Shown here: positions 1-11,900 of the stretch, piece after piece
Numbering within the stretch: position 1 is the first letter of the stretch
Layout: each line of letters begins with the position of its first letter
Assembly: GCA_036320915.1 (NCBI GenBank)
Contig: JAXBDG010000002.1
Coordinates: forward strand, 868,001-932,000
DNA from: Linnemannia elongata
Lineage: Eukaryota > Mortierellomycota > Mortierellomycetes > Mortierellales > Mortierellaceae
DNA length: 64,000 nt
Direction: 5' to 3'
The notes under the pieces: model-generated
Databases searched by the model: none
What the model saw: the letters and a program-made list of their open reading frames with translations, nothing else
Told to the model about the DNA's origin: nothing
Program-made: the position numbers and the translations under genes

Positions 1-3000
1 TCTAAGGAACTGCAAGGTGTGGCTCCAGGAGTTGATGTTGTCCCAGAGTGAATCTGACACACGAATGCGTGCACGCCAATTCTATATGGAGCTGTTAAGT
101 TCTGAGCGAGCCTTCAACGGGTGGGATGACGAGCAGGCTGCCGCTGCCTCAGCTCAGCACTTTGGCAGACTCTTGGAGCTGATGAAGCTGTTACCTGACC
201 TTCTCGCCTACTATCCCATGCACTCACGACGTGGTAACGTTTTTTTTTTATTTTTTTTATATAATTGTATTGAGACATTTTTCTACTTTTGAGCACGGCA
301 TCTTGAGCTAAGCTTTGCACTAACAATACGTTCTTACTATACGAAAATTACTTTTTAGATGAAGACGACAATGGCTGGAAGCTGGTGGAGTACTTCACTG
401 CTTTAACTGAGCTTGTGAAAAGCGACACAGAGCGCAACATGGTAACTCTTTTACGCTGACCTTGCTGTTTTTGATCGTTGTGTAGAGCATTCTCTGTTGA
501 ACTATAATATTCACGCTCACCTCTCCCAACTCTCTGTATGAACAGTTCTTCCATAGCTGGTCTAGCTTCCTCGAGGTTCTTACAAGGATCGATAACCAGC
601 AGATCAACCTTGACTATGACAAGAAGGTACAGTGCATCTGTTCTTTAACCTTGCACCGCTTTGACCTCGCTTGGCTGCCATTACAATGCTGACGTTTTGT
701 TGTTGTTGTATTTAGGAAATGATGATTTTCTGGGGCAAGATTATGAACGAGAATCAGGACCGAAACAAGCTACTGGCGGACTTCAAGCCAGTCGGTGCCC
801 TGCTGCGAAAGTTTTATGTGTGCCTTCAGAATAACCCCCAGAACATCCAGTTCCACAAGGAAGTCCTCCCAATCTACTTTGGCCTAGTTCTGCGCTTCAG
901 CCGGCTCTCCCAAACATTCTTGCTCGACTGGGTCCACTGCCATAACTACACATGGGCAATTGGAGCCATGAAGTGGGGCGCGTTCAGTATCCACGTAAGT
1001 GAATTGACTCGAAAGGAACGGAATTAACATGTTGCTGTTGTGATTATGAAGAATTGCTTTTAACATGACGACGAATGCTTTTATTTATCGACGACTCATA
1101 GTGTCCACCTGAGCTTGACCAACTGCTTCAGTACACGTTAACCAAGGTGCCCTTGTTCCGACAGGAATGCTGGCGCACCCTGCCAAGTCCTGAACGCGGA
1201 CTACTCCCATTCACCCAGTTGGCGCGCGCAATGTTTGAACCTGAAAATGCGGATTCTGGAGCATTGTTCTATCAGAACCGCGGCCTGGTTTATCTGACAG
1301 ATGTAAGTTGCATCGGAAAGGCAGTTAAAACTGCGTAGAGGTTGATGTGTTATGAGCTAGTAGGTACTGACAGCATTCTTTGAATTGTTTCGAACTAGGC
1401 TATCCACAACGCAAGCATGGCGGGCACTGTCACTAGCGAGCCTGATTTTTACGCGGTGGATGTTCTTCGGCTCCTCAGTGACTACCTCTGTCAAATGACT
1501 GTTTGCCGTAACACACCAGGTGAGCTAGTTAGACTTGAACTGGTTAACATGGGTTCTTTTCGTGAACAACAGTTTGCTAGGCATGTTGCTAACATTCGTT
1601 AAATGTTATCGATTGTCAAACTAGCTTTTGCAGAGGCGATGGATCACTGGAGCAACATTGATACGGCGATCTCTTTTTTGACGGGAAACTTGATGTGGGC
1701 AGCGCCAGCGCAAGTGTACACTGACTCGATCAAGATTCTGGAAGTAATCGCGCAGGAGGCAACGTACACACAGGCGGCTCCTATTATCACTGCACTAGAC
1801 AGAGCACATTGTGAATGGAGGGACGTGGTTGAGTCTGGCGTAGTAACTGAGAACCAAGGTATGTTGACCCTCTCGTTCAATGTAACTGAGATGCCTTGCA
1901 GTTCAAAATGGACACATTAACTGACGTTTATACTTTCTGTTCAATTAATAGTGAAAAACGTCTTCAGTGGAGCGAACTCGCCTTTCTACCGACTGGGGGC
2001 TATCGAGTTTCAACAGAGTGGCGCAGGTGTGAGCTCACCTCCGATCCGACTGGGACCAGTTATGTTTTTCCACCCCGAGCTTTTCGAACGATTGGACCGT
2101 GTGGATGCGGACAATGTGATGCAGAACTGGTATGAGCCTTACTGGACTTTGGCTCGTACGGTGTGCAGGATGGATGGCGGAGAGGGTCAGAAGCACAAGT
2201 CAATCGAACTTGGTAAGAAAAGCGCAAATCGGATCAACGTTTGTCCTACTCTGTTGCACAACCACATGGTGCTTGGTTTTTATCTAACGATAACTTTTCT
2301 TGCACTTGACGCAACTTTAGCGGCGCTCATGGCATTAGAGCAGATTGAGGTGGGGTCATTGATTCATTTGGGCATACTTTGCGACACAGCGGAGGAAAGC
2401 CTTAGAGATGATGATGCGGCACTCGCACTGCAAAACCCTTACGTGGCCCTGTTCGTGCAGCGGTTCTTGGAACGCAATCGATGCATCGAAGAATTGACGG
2501 AGAGCCAGCTGAATGGATGTGCCATGTTGGTCCGGAGTGCTGCTGGTAACTTGGAGAAGGGTCTTTTGGAGCTGACTGTCGAGGGAAGCTTCACGCGTGC
2601 TGAGGAAGTCGTTAAACGACGACGACCAGCTCCGCCAACCACCATGGACGGTCTGCAGCCCAGTGATCCGACTGATCAGTCGTTGACCCTTGAAAAGGAT
2701 GCTCAGACCTTGCTTACAGTACGTGTTTCAATCGTTACTGGACGTCTTGTGTGGATGATTCTCTACTCTGAAAACTTGTGGCATGACTCACTCCTACTAA
2801 TTTTTTTGAATATTGCCAATCATTGTAGGCTCTGCAAAATCTCAGGATTTTGGGTGTTGACAAGCTCGATAGTGAGAAGGTGGAGGTGATTCGGTTGAAG
2901 CAGTTGCAGGAAAGCTTAGTTGAGGTTCAGTCTCAGTTTTCGGAACCACATGCATTGGCACTGTCGACAGTGTTTCCTGTGGAGGTGACTAACACAGAAC

Positions 3001-3236
3001 CAGCAAGCCATATTGCCGCGGCAGAGCCCCCAGTGGGCGATGACCCTGGAGTTGTGGCGGTTATGGCTCAGGAACGCAGCTCTACCCCTGTGACTGAAGG
3101 CGGAGCTGATGTTGGTGACAGTGGTGGATTGATGGAGGAAGACGATGGTACGATGATGTCTGGAGTGATCCAGCACGAGCCGAAGCTGGCGGAAGCAGCT
3201 GTGAAAGGAGAAGAAGTTATTGCCGGAGAGAAGTAG
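1..3236 (+). CDS. C-terminal part of a USP34/USP9X-type ubiquitin carboxyl-terminal hydrolase (5' partial)
   Basis: The gene runs in from the left edge, so only the last ~762 residues are visible. Exons: 1-233, 359-441, 546-626, 716-994, 1102-1302, 1399-1519, 1634-1858, 1952-2212, 2321-2718, 2829-3236; phases agree throughout and the stop is at 3234-3236. The visible part is helical, with runs such as MIFWGKIMNENQDRN and LPIYFGLVLRFSRLSQTFL. It resembles the region following the catalytic domain in very large deubiquitinases of the USP34/USP9X group (the fungal DUF3517 region). The last ~100 residues are acidic and low complexity. The catalytic Cys and His boxes would lie outside the window, so activity cannot be judged. 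Family placement is from recalled similarity; it could also be another large helical-repeat protein. Confidence 0.6.
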
Positions 3237-4325
3237 GGCGAAGTGACAGCAGAATGAGTACTGCCTAAAGAGTTTCACGGAAGCGCCGAAGACGGGATAG
3301 CTAGACGATCACATCACTTCAATGCATCAGCTTGCTAGCCTTTCCTTTCTTTTCAAACCATGCATGAATACACTCACAGAATGTAAGTAGAGAATGAAAA
3401 GGTACCGCTCCTTGATAAATATCAAGATGCACGCGAGCTGCTATTGTTGCATGCGCTATCCTGGAAAAAACGCATGCATAAAGCAAGGAAATGGACAGAG
3501 AAGATGCAGTAGCATTTTTGACTTGAGATGAGTAGGGTATCAATGAGCTGGCGAAGAAAGAAGAGCAATGAGAGGTTGATTTTAGGGAAATCGTCTTTGG
3601 ACAGCGGAGTGTCGAATGGGTGTTCCGTTTTGAGCTTTGTTGAGATATTGAACGATATTCCGAAGGAATATCCTCGCCTTTCTCTTTGTGTTCTTGTCCT
3701 CCCTTCCCAACTTCCTTCCTTTCTTCCATACCCTCCGTCTCCTCTTCTCTCGTTATTTGATCCACCAATGCGAGGTGCCTATGATTCCCAGGGAAGGGTG
3801 GGAAGGGAAGGGAAGGAGGGGACAGGGATGGGAAGGGAGACATAGGGGAGTGAAAAATATACATCGAAAAAACCTTATTTTTTATTTTCTTTTTCGTCAT
3901 TCTGAATTGCTTGAGGAAGGGAAGGGACTCAGGGCTGAACGAATGGCGTGATAAGTCTTTCAAGTATGCCATTTTCTGTGTGTTGTTGTGTGTTTCTGTT
4001 ATTTTATGCTCTGTAGGCTTTACGGGAAATGAAGCTCTCTGTTCAGCCGGGGGTGAGTTGGGCGGTAGGCTAGTCAAAGTGTCGTGAGAAGAGAAATGGA
4101 AAGGAATAAGAATAGTCATGGACAGCTTTTGAGAATTGATTAATAAAACAATGAAGCAACGCAGCATTCAAGCAACCAAAGAAGAAAAGCGAGAGCGAAA
4201 GGGAAAAACTCCTGCTATTGTTTTTGGCCTTTATTCGCACAAGTGCGTGTTGTGTCGATTGTTTTTGTTTTGTTTTTGTTGTTCTGTAGTGATGCTGGAA
4301 AAAGGGGGCGAGTGAACGAGCTGTT
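3237..4325. other. Convergent intergenic region, no gene seen
   Basis: This 1.1 kb lies between the 3' ends of the deubiquitinase (+) and the thioredoxin-like gene (-), so it should hold both 3' UTRs. It has purine-rich and pyrimidine-rich tracts (for example 3700-3840). The long minus-strand reading frame here is Ser/Pro/Phe low complexity and looks fortuitous. Confidence 0.6.
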
Positions 4326-6403
4326 TTATTCTTCGCGAGAAGACCGTCCAGAGGATGAGCGGGTATTATTGTTACTCCTGTGGTTGGTGGGATTGGTAGC
4401 AGAGATGGACTCAAGAGCCTGTTCCAGTGCCGGCCTCAGGGTGTCGATGGGCGATCCAACGTATTGTACAATGCCGTCGACCAGGAGGCATGCCATGGGG
4501 ATTCCCCTGTACCCCGCTGTCTTGTACACAGCTATCAACGTTTCAGCCAAGTCAGGGGTCCATGACAAGGAGTGATTTTTGGTTAGACATGTGTGTAAGG
4601 ATGTGTTTTTTTTGGCGTGGGACCAGACCAGGCGCATTTTTGGTTAGTTTCTCTTCCCAGAGCAACAAAAGAGCAGAAATTAACGCCGTTATCAAGACGA
4701 CCGATAACGGCGAACATGTACAGAACCAAGAAAACGCCTTACAAACACAACACGCACGCGCACACAAACAGACCCGACACCGCTACAGCAAGTGATGCTG
4801 ACCACTGCCCACTCATTTCTCGCCCTTCTCTCCCGTCGCCTCATTGTTGCCAGCCCGCTGTTCCTGAAATAATAATAAAAAAAAAGAATTACCTTCTTTT
4901 GCGAATCCCTCGGCATTGTCGATGAGGATGGTGTATCTGAATTCGTCCTGGTGTTCTTCCACAAATGCGATGACACGATCCAGGTTGGGTGGCTGGGTGA
5001 CGGTACCCTTTTGAAACATGCTCTCGTTGTTGATCCCTAAGAAGGCGACCTGCCCGGCAAACTCTTCCGCCAACTGTGACACCTCTGGTCCTGCCTGAAG
5101 ACAAGGATCGCACCTACAAAAACAAGAGGAGGTTAGCTTCTGTAAATGGTGGTTGTGCTTCATAGTTTCTTCGCTTTTCCTTCTCTCGACCTCCTTCCTT
5201 TCATGACTTTCTGTGTCAAAGCAGTTTTCTACTTGTTCCTCCGCCTCCGCTATCCCTTTGTGTCGTTTCTCCTTCTTTCCCTTCCCTTTGTTTATCTGAC
5301 AACCTTAATCAGCAGAAAGAAAGAAGTAGAAGGATGACAAGAGAACAAAAAAAAGACCAATAAGAACAACCCCTCTACTCATTTCCATCGATTGCTTCGC
5401 AATGGTCGGGACTCTTTTTTCCATTTCTCTTCATTTCAATTTTGCCTGAAATACGGCCGGAAACAGGACACAGGACACAGGACAGGTGCTTAAGAAGAGA
5501 CCTAGGCTGGCCGGCCGGACAAAAGTCAGGACCGAGTCTGTGTTGACCACAATACCTCATGCAACTGACCAGACCACATCATACACCACACCGCCGGCAA
5601 ACAGCAAGCAACAGCAACACGCAGCAGCGGCCGCTCCAAGGACAAAACAAAATGTATCCGTTTTCGCCACTCCGTCAAATAGAATCGAGCCAACATGACA
5701 CCGCCTCCTTTGTTCTTTTTGTTGGTTTGTTTCCATTTGCCCTTGTGCTCAAACAACTAACCAAAGCCAACGTTAATAATTCGCATTTCGCAGAAAGTAG
5801 GAAAGGGGAAAAAAAACAACAAAGCCCTCCCTCACCCCTCATTTATGCTTGCGTTTTTGTGTTTATGTTGAAGTAAAGCAACAAGACACAGGAAACAAAA
5901 ACAAAAGAGTAATCAACATAGAGAGCCCTCCAGGGAAAACAAAGTGTGAAAGAAGGAAGGAAGAGAGCGAGAAAAGTGAAGATGTGAGAATGAGAAACGA
6001 AAGGACAAAGGACTTACCAGGAGGCCCAAAAGTCAAGCACAACAATACGTTCCTTCCCAGTGAACTCGGGACCGGCAAGGTGTTCACATTTGGAGGCGAT
6101 AACGAGAGGGTCGACGCGGGTTCCGAGGATGGGACTCTTCCAACCCTGACGGAAGCAAAGAGCGGGGCCTTTCTTGTGTTGAGCTCTAACGGTTTCGTAG
6201 GATTCAATCTTGAATTTGGAGAGGAGTTCAAAGGGGTCTGCAAAGCCGATTTCCTGTGCTCGGGACTTGAAGAGGTCGATAGCGCGGTCAAAGGGTTCGT
6301 CTTCCCATCGATCCTCGTACTTGTCGACAAAAGGCTTCTCGAGGATTGTGTTGTAGGCGTCGATTAATTGCTTTTCTGTGTCGGTCAGTGGTTGGCTCGG
6401 CAT
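4326..6403 (-). CDS. TlpA/thioredoxin-like redox protein (WCDPC active site)
   Basis: Three exons on the minus strand, 6403-6018, 5113-4893 and 4531-4326, give a 270-residue protein. Residues 1-125 are a helical domain not recognised. They are followed by a thioredoxin-fold domain with VVLDFWASW joined to CDPC, then GINNES and a GIP segment carrying the expected cis-proline. The tail is Ser/Asn/Arg rich. No signal peptide is evident, so a cytosolic thiol-disulfide or redoxin-like role is inferred. The first intron (904 nt) interrupts the Trp codon just before the two active-site Cys, so both Cys lie in exon 2. The last intron was placed at the AG at 4533-4532 because it joins NAEGFAKE to AVYKTAGYRGIP in frame, as in TlpA-like proteins. 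Exact function is unknown. Confidence 0.75.
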
Positions 6404-8776
6404 GTTTGCTTTATGTGTCTGTAAGTGGCGGGTATTAGTCGTTGAGAAGTAAGGGTTGTTGCTTTTTGCTGTTGTTTGTTGTGGTAGCGTGTTGTGCTGT
6501 GTTTAATTGTTTTAAGAGGGATGGATGGGTGGGTGGTGATATCCTTCCTTGTTGGTGATACTTGTTGGTGCAGGTATTATTTGTTGGTTCCACCGAGGCA
6601 GATAATGTCCAAGCGAGGCGAGGGTGAGTGTTGTGTAGTGTTGATGTCTTGTGGGAAAGTGAAGAAAGAAAGAAAAGAAAGAAGGAGAAAACGAAAAAAA
6701 GATGAATAGAAGATAATCTTGGTTGAAGGCTATTCTTGTGAAATAAGGTCAGAGCAAGACGTCGTCTGAGGCACGGTTGGTTGGCTGGTTGGTTGACTTG
6801 CTGGTTGGCCTGGTTGGCTGGTTGGCTGGTTGGCCTGGCTGGTTGGTTGGTGTGTGGTTGGTTGGTCGAGGATGGGTCGAGGACACGAAAGTATACTTGA
6901 GGCTGGGGTTGAAAAAAAGGAGTACTTCTGTGTGTTTGTGAGTCAATTGGCCGTGTTTTAATATTCCTCCTGTGTTCCTGTAAGGTTGTTGAGAGAAGAG
7001 CTGATGGGAAAAATGAATGCAACAGAAAAGAAAAAGGGTGAATGAGTGCAGACACAAAACGAGACGAAGACAAGGACAAAGAAAAGGGCTTAGGTCAACC
7101 GTAGAAAGTAAGGAGGAAGAGGAAGAGGAGGAGGAGAAAGTTGAAGTGAAAGGGGGAAAGAGTGAAAAGAAAAGAGGGAAGCAATCAAGGGAATATATAC
7201 GTGAGCGTCGATTTAGTAGGACTAAGACAACAACCCGAAAAAAAAAGGGTGGGAAACAAAAACAACAACAAATGCTTGTGTGTCCTGAATGACAAACAAG
7301 CAGCAAAAACAACAAAACATCAAGAGGGTATAATACACTTTCTGACAAATAGCAATGAAACGCAAGCAACAAACGAGGAGAAACCAAAGTGGGTAAACCA
7401 TTGCCATCTGCTTCCTATCAATTGACACATGAATCATCTTCATTCCCAAAGGCAACAAATCGCAGAAAGTACATACCCGCACATATTGTATCTTTCTGCC
7501 TCCGGAACCACATATACTGTACATAGAAAACTCACGCGCCGAATGTGGAATTTTCAATCCGCTGTCGATCTATTGGTCTGAACTTGAGATGGAAGCTCAC
7601 CTATTCACACCACTCCTGCAAAAGCCTCTCTCTGTCAAATTTCAATAACAATTACATGCAGAATGGCGAGGCATTGACTATTGGCTCTCTTTTTTGTCTT
7701 CTGTCCCTACCCTAAAACACACACACGCACACCTTGTTGTATTGCATAGAACGATGCAAGGAGTTTGAAGTTGGGCGCATGGCCATGGCCAAACCAAACG
7801 GTCTGGGCCTTTGGTATTGTTCACAACACATCTCCTCGGTTCTCACTCCCGACTAGGTGTCGATGGTCCTTCAACAAACAATAATGTACACCTTGGAACA
7901 CAAGGTTACACTTTGACCTTTTGTTTTCTGGACTACCCTTCTGCAATGACTTTCCATCTCATTTTTTCTTTCCCTCAACGCCGTCGTTTTGTCTTGTTAT
8001 CACACACGCCCATACATACACTCTCTTTCGCTTTCTTTCTCGTTTTCTCTCTGACGTACACACACAACTCGTACTGTACACATCTACATTACGATGGACA
8101 ATAGGAGAGGCTCGACCCTGAGAACATTTTTTTAATGTTGACGAGCCTGATGGGAATCACAATTGCACTGCCCTTACCATCGATGGATGAACACCCCTCC
8201 TTTTGTATCAACACGAGAGTACAAACAATAGCAAAAATACAGTCTAACGATTTCAAGACTTTGTTGTTGTTGCTTAACAGGGCAGTCAGATGGCTGTTTC
8301 GGCGAGAGCAGGCAGAACGGGAGCAGTTGCGAAAGAACACGTCTCTTGGATGGTCCTAGAGACAAGGGGTCTAGGTTTGTTCTAAGGATTTTCCATTGGT
8401 GTTAGTAATGGCTTACCGGGTGCTTGCTATCCTTGGACGTCCATGGTCGAGCTTGAAAGAGCTTAAAACACGACGTGACTGACAGTACAGCAGCATCAGG
8501 CGCGTCCAACTGATTGCCAGTTATTGACAGCAGTCACACTTGATGGACAACAAAACGTTGCCACCATTTTTGACCCCTTTATCGTTTTTCTCTTTTTCTT
8601 TTTCGCCTCCCACTCCTCCAACAAAAGCAGACTTCCATTACTTTCGCTCGGTGACATTTACTTTATCGCCCTTTCCTTCCCGTCGTCTTCTCTTCACTTT
8701 TCACACCTCACACATTCCCCTCCTTTACCTACCCACTTACACATTTCACGACCGTCAACAACAGACATCTACCAAC
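6404..8776. other. Long divergent intergenic region
   Basis: This 2.4 kb separates the starts of the thioredoxin-like gene (-) and the kinesin gene (+). It holds the GGTTGG-type repeat at 6775-6867, purine-rich tracts (7020-7260) and a pyrimidine-rich leader before the kinesin start. No reading frame here has recognisable domain similarity. Promoters and possibly an unrecognised non-coding transcript are the plausible contents. Confidence 0.5.
6775..6867. repeat. Imperfect GGTTGG/GGCTGG tandem repeat
   Basis: About 93 bp made almost wholly of GGTTGG, GGCTGG and GGCCTGG units. The + strand has many GG doublets in short spacing, which would allow two-tier G-quadruplexes; the minus strand reads CCAACC. 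It lies ~370 bp upstream of the thioredoxin-like start codon. Confidence 0.85.
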
Positions 8777-8908
8777 ATGGCAAAACAAGGAAAGCCAGCA
8801 AGTCATTCCAGGTACCTGCCAAACGACAAGACTAGTCCTGACTATGTTATAGATAGATGTTGGATGGAACAAAAGAAAGTGAGATGTGATACAAGAGTTC
8901 GTTGCGTA

Positions 8909-8957
<49 letters not shown>

Positions 8958-11900
8958 TTGTTGTTGTTGTTTGCCGTTGTTTTGAATCCAAAGTTAACCG
9001 CTGTCTCTCTTTATTATTTTGTCCAATCGTGCAGACCTCTCAAAAAGAAGAAACCATACACGGTCTCTACCCAATTGCCATCGGCCACAAGCTCTACGTC
9101 GTCCTCTTCTTTCTCAAACCAGCCTACAAAACTCCCTCACCCCGCAAGAAGCCCCAACACAACCCCACACCCACGACCCCCTGCACCAATAACTCAGCGC
9201 ACAAAACTCGTTGTTTCCTCAACTTTGTCGGCGAGACTCCCTACTCCTACACGACCTACTGTCGTCACCCATACAACAAAACTCCCCTCACAATCAACGT
9301 TCCTCCCACCCGCCAAAAACCGCGATATCTACCTTTCGACCCCATCTCCCCCATCCTCGAAGCAACAACGCCCAGTTCCTGGTTCCTCACTTAAACAAAT
9401 CCGAACGGCTCCATCCCGTGTCAGCCCAAACCCCAAGCGTTCAACGTCGGCATTTGCGCCAGGTACATCACCTCGAAAACCAAATCAGTCATCCCGGAAG
9501 ATATCGCTAAGCGATCTTCGCATTGACACCATGTCAGTGTCCTCAACAGTCTCTGTAGATTCAACATCCTCTGGCGAATCTAATCTTCCGGAAGTGAACG
9601 CTCCTCAGACGCACAGCGTTCCTGTTGATCAGTCTATCAAGGTTCGTCGCGCCTCTCGTCGTTGATTTACTGTTTATATCATCGAGCGTGTGGCTTGATA
9701 TTAACATTGCCGAGCGAATATGACCTTTTGATTGTAACGAAATAGACTTTCTTGCGAATTCGCCCCTCGGACAAATCTTCTTCGATGTCAAATGACAGTA
9801 GCTACCTGGGGGTCTTGAACGACACTGATGTACTCATGGTGCCGCCTCCAAGCGTAAGTGCCGCCAGTGTCTAAATATTTCGGCCCGCCCATTTGCCTCA
9901 CACTAACCACTTCATGAAACTCCATCTCCTCCATAGCCAAAACAACGAAAATCGTCCGAGTACAAGTTTACTAGAGTGTTCGACGAGTCAGCGACACAGT
10001 CAAGCATCTTCGAAGAAACTTGTTTACCATTACTGACGCCTATCCTTCGTCAAGACAACTACAAGGCGCTCCTTTTCTCCCATGGCGCCACCAAGTCAGG
10101 AAAGACACACTCAATCATCGGATCACCGGGACAAACTGGTATTATCCCAAGGACTTTGAAAGTTCTTTTCGACTCGATTGCCGAGAGTTCACAGGATGTC
10201 AGCACACCCACACAGTATCGGCCTTTCCGTGTTCACGATGTGGAGATTAATGTCGACGAGCGGAGGGACAGCGAAACCATGGAATCCATTCGTGCATTGG
10301 ACAGCAATCTAGTAACATGGATCCAGACTCTCGCCAACGACCCATTTGACTTCAATGTTGGAGATCTTTTGGTCGAGAACCCAAGCAACAGAAACACGCA
10401 AGGTACGCACTGCATTTTTAATAATGAGCTACATGTGGACTTTGAAGTATTTCAAGCCTTTGCACGCTACTAACATAATGAGTCTTTGTAATACTAATCT
10501 TTGTAGTGGTGTCTTTGCCAGAAGGAATGAACTATTCTATCTGGATTTCATGCGCAGAGATTTCCTCGGAAAGAATTTACGACCTCCTGGCAACGCCATC
10601 TGCGCCCCCCGTACGATCCATCAAGTCGACCGACCCGAAACGTCCACAGCTGTTCCTTACTACCGACAACGCCACTCATCAAAAATACATTCAAGACTTG
10701 CGAGAGGTTAACGTCAGGACGCTGGAGGAGGCAATGATGGTACTTCGTGCAGGATATCGCCAAAGGCAGTTGTACGCCACCCTCACCAATAGACCATCAC
10801 CAAGGAGCCACTGCATCATCACAATCAAAGTCCTTAAGACACCCCAGTTTGGAGAAAGCGCGCTGAAGGATGCAGCTAAAGGAAAGACGTCCGTTTCGAG
10901 ATTATCAATTGTCGATCTCGCTGGATCTGAGATCCCACGAACCATGATCAGCAGTGCAGGCCATGGAATCAAGGATTCAGGACACGGTGACACTAGTTTG
11001 ATTGTACTTGGTCATTGCCTGAAAGTTCTGCGTTCAAATCGTACCACGAACTCAAAGGTAAATAATACCGGACTATTTTATACCACAATAGTTCCATCTT
11101 AGCGAACAACGATACATACCCTAACCTTTCCCGTGTCGCCTTCTATTCACTCGCGTAGAATCCACAAGAAGTTCCATTTCGACAGAGCAAACTGACGCAG
11201 CTTTTTCAAGGATCATTGGAGGCCGGCCCTCCCAACTCTCAGGTGTGCCTGATTGCCAACATTAGCCCCTATCGATCCAAGTTCGACGAAACAACACGGA
11301 CCCTGGAGTTTGCATCTTCGCCCATAGAGTCCTCTCGAACGCGAATAATGGATACCCGCACGGATTCCAAGACCTCGCTCAGCAATATCAAGCGCCTCTC
11401 AACTAGCCCAGGCTCAGTTTCGCACCTGCAGCCGACAATTGGCCAGACAATCGACGACTCGTCTTGTAGGCAGCACCACACCGAAGTCGCTACCATGCTG
11501 TCCCAGGGTCGAAACGAAACCTCCGACATGGATCTTGACACCAAGAGTTGTGATAAGCCTATCGAGTTCGGGTCAGAGGAGGCGATAATGATCGAGACTA
11601 AGGAACGCCTACTGGCAGGACAAAGTGACGCCGCGATTGTCTCGAGATCGATTCACTGTGTTTCAGTCAGATGCCTCGAGACAATTACCAACATGCAAGA
11701 GCAAATTGACAGGCACCGTGAGGCTTTCGATATGCAAAATAGCACTCGGGACCAGGAACTGGAGACTCTGAGGAATCAGCTGGCTGAAACTTCGAGAGAG
11801 ATGGAGAATCGGGAGAAGAGGTATCAGATCCAGGACAAGGAGATCCGAGAATTGAGGGCGACGCTGGCTAAGAGCGATGAGGACCGAGCTGCTCAGGAAA

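Noticed and set aside
3319..4167. 282-codon minus-strand open frame
   Set aside because: Low-complexity Ser/Pro/Phe composition, lies in the convergent 3' region, no family resemblance.
6435..7387. Long minus-strand frames of over 200 codons
   Set aside because: Translate the GGTTGG repeat and purine tracts into Asn/Gln/Pro or Phe/Ser low complexity; no domain and no splice support.
8540..9394. 284-codon plus-strand frame over the kinesin start
   Set aside because: Different frame; contains the GTT/GCT repeat as poly-Val/Ala. The spliced kinesin start fits phase and family better.
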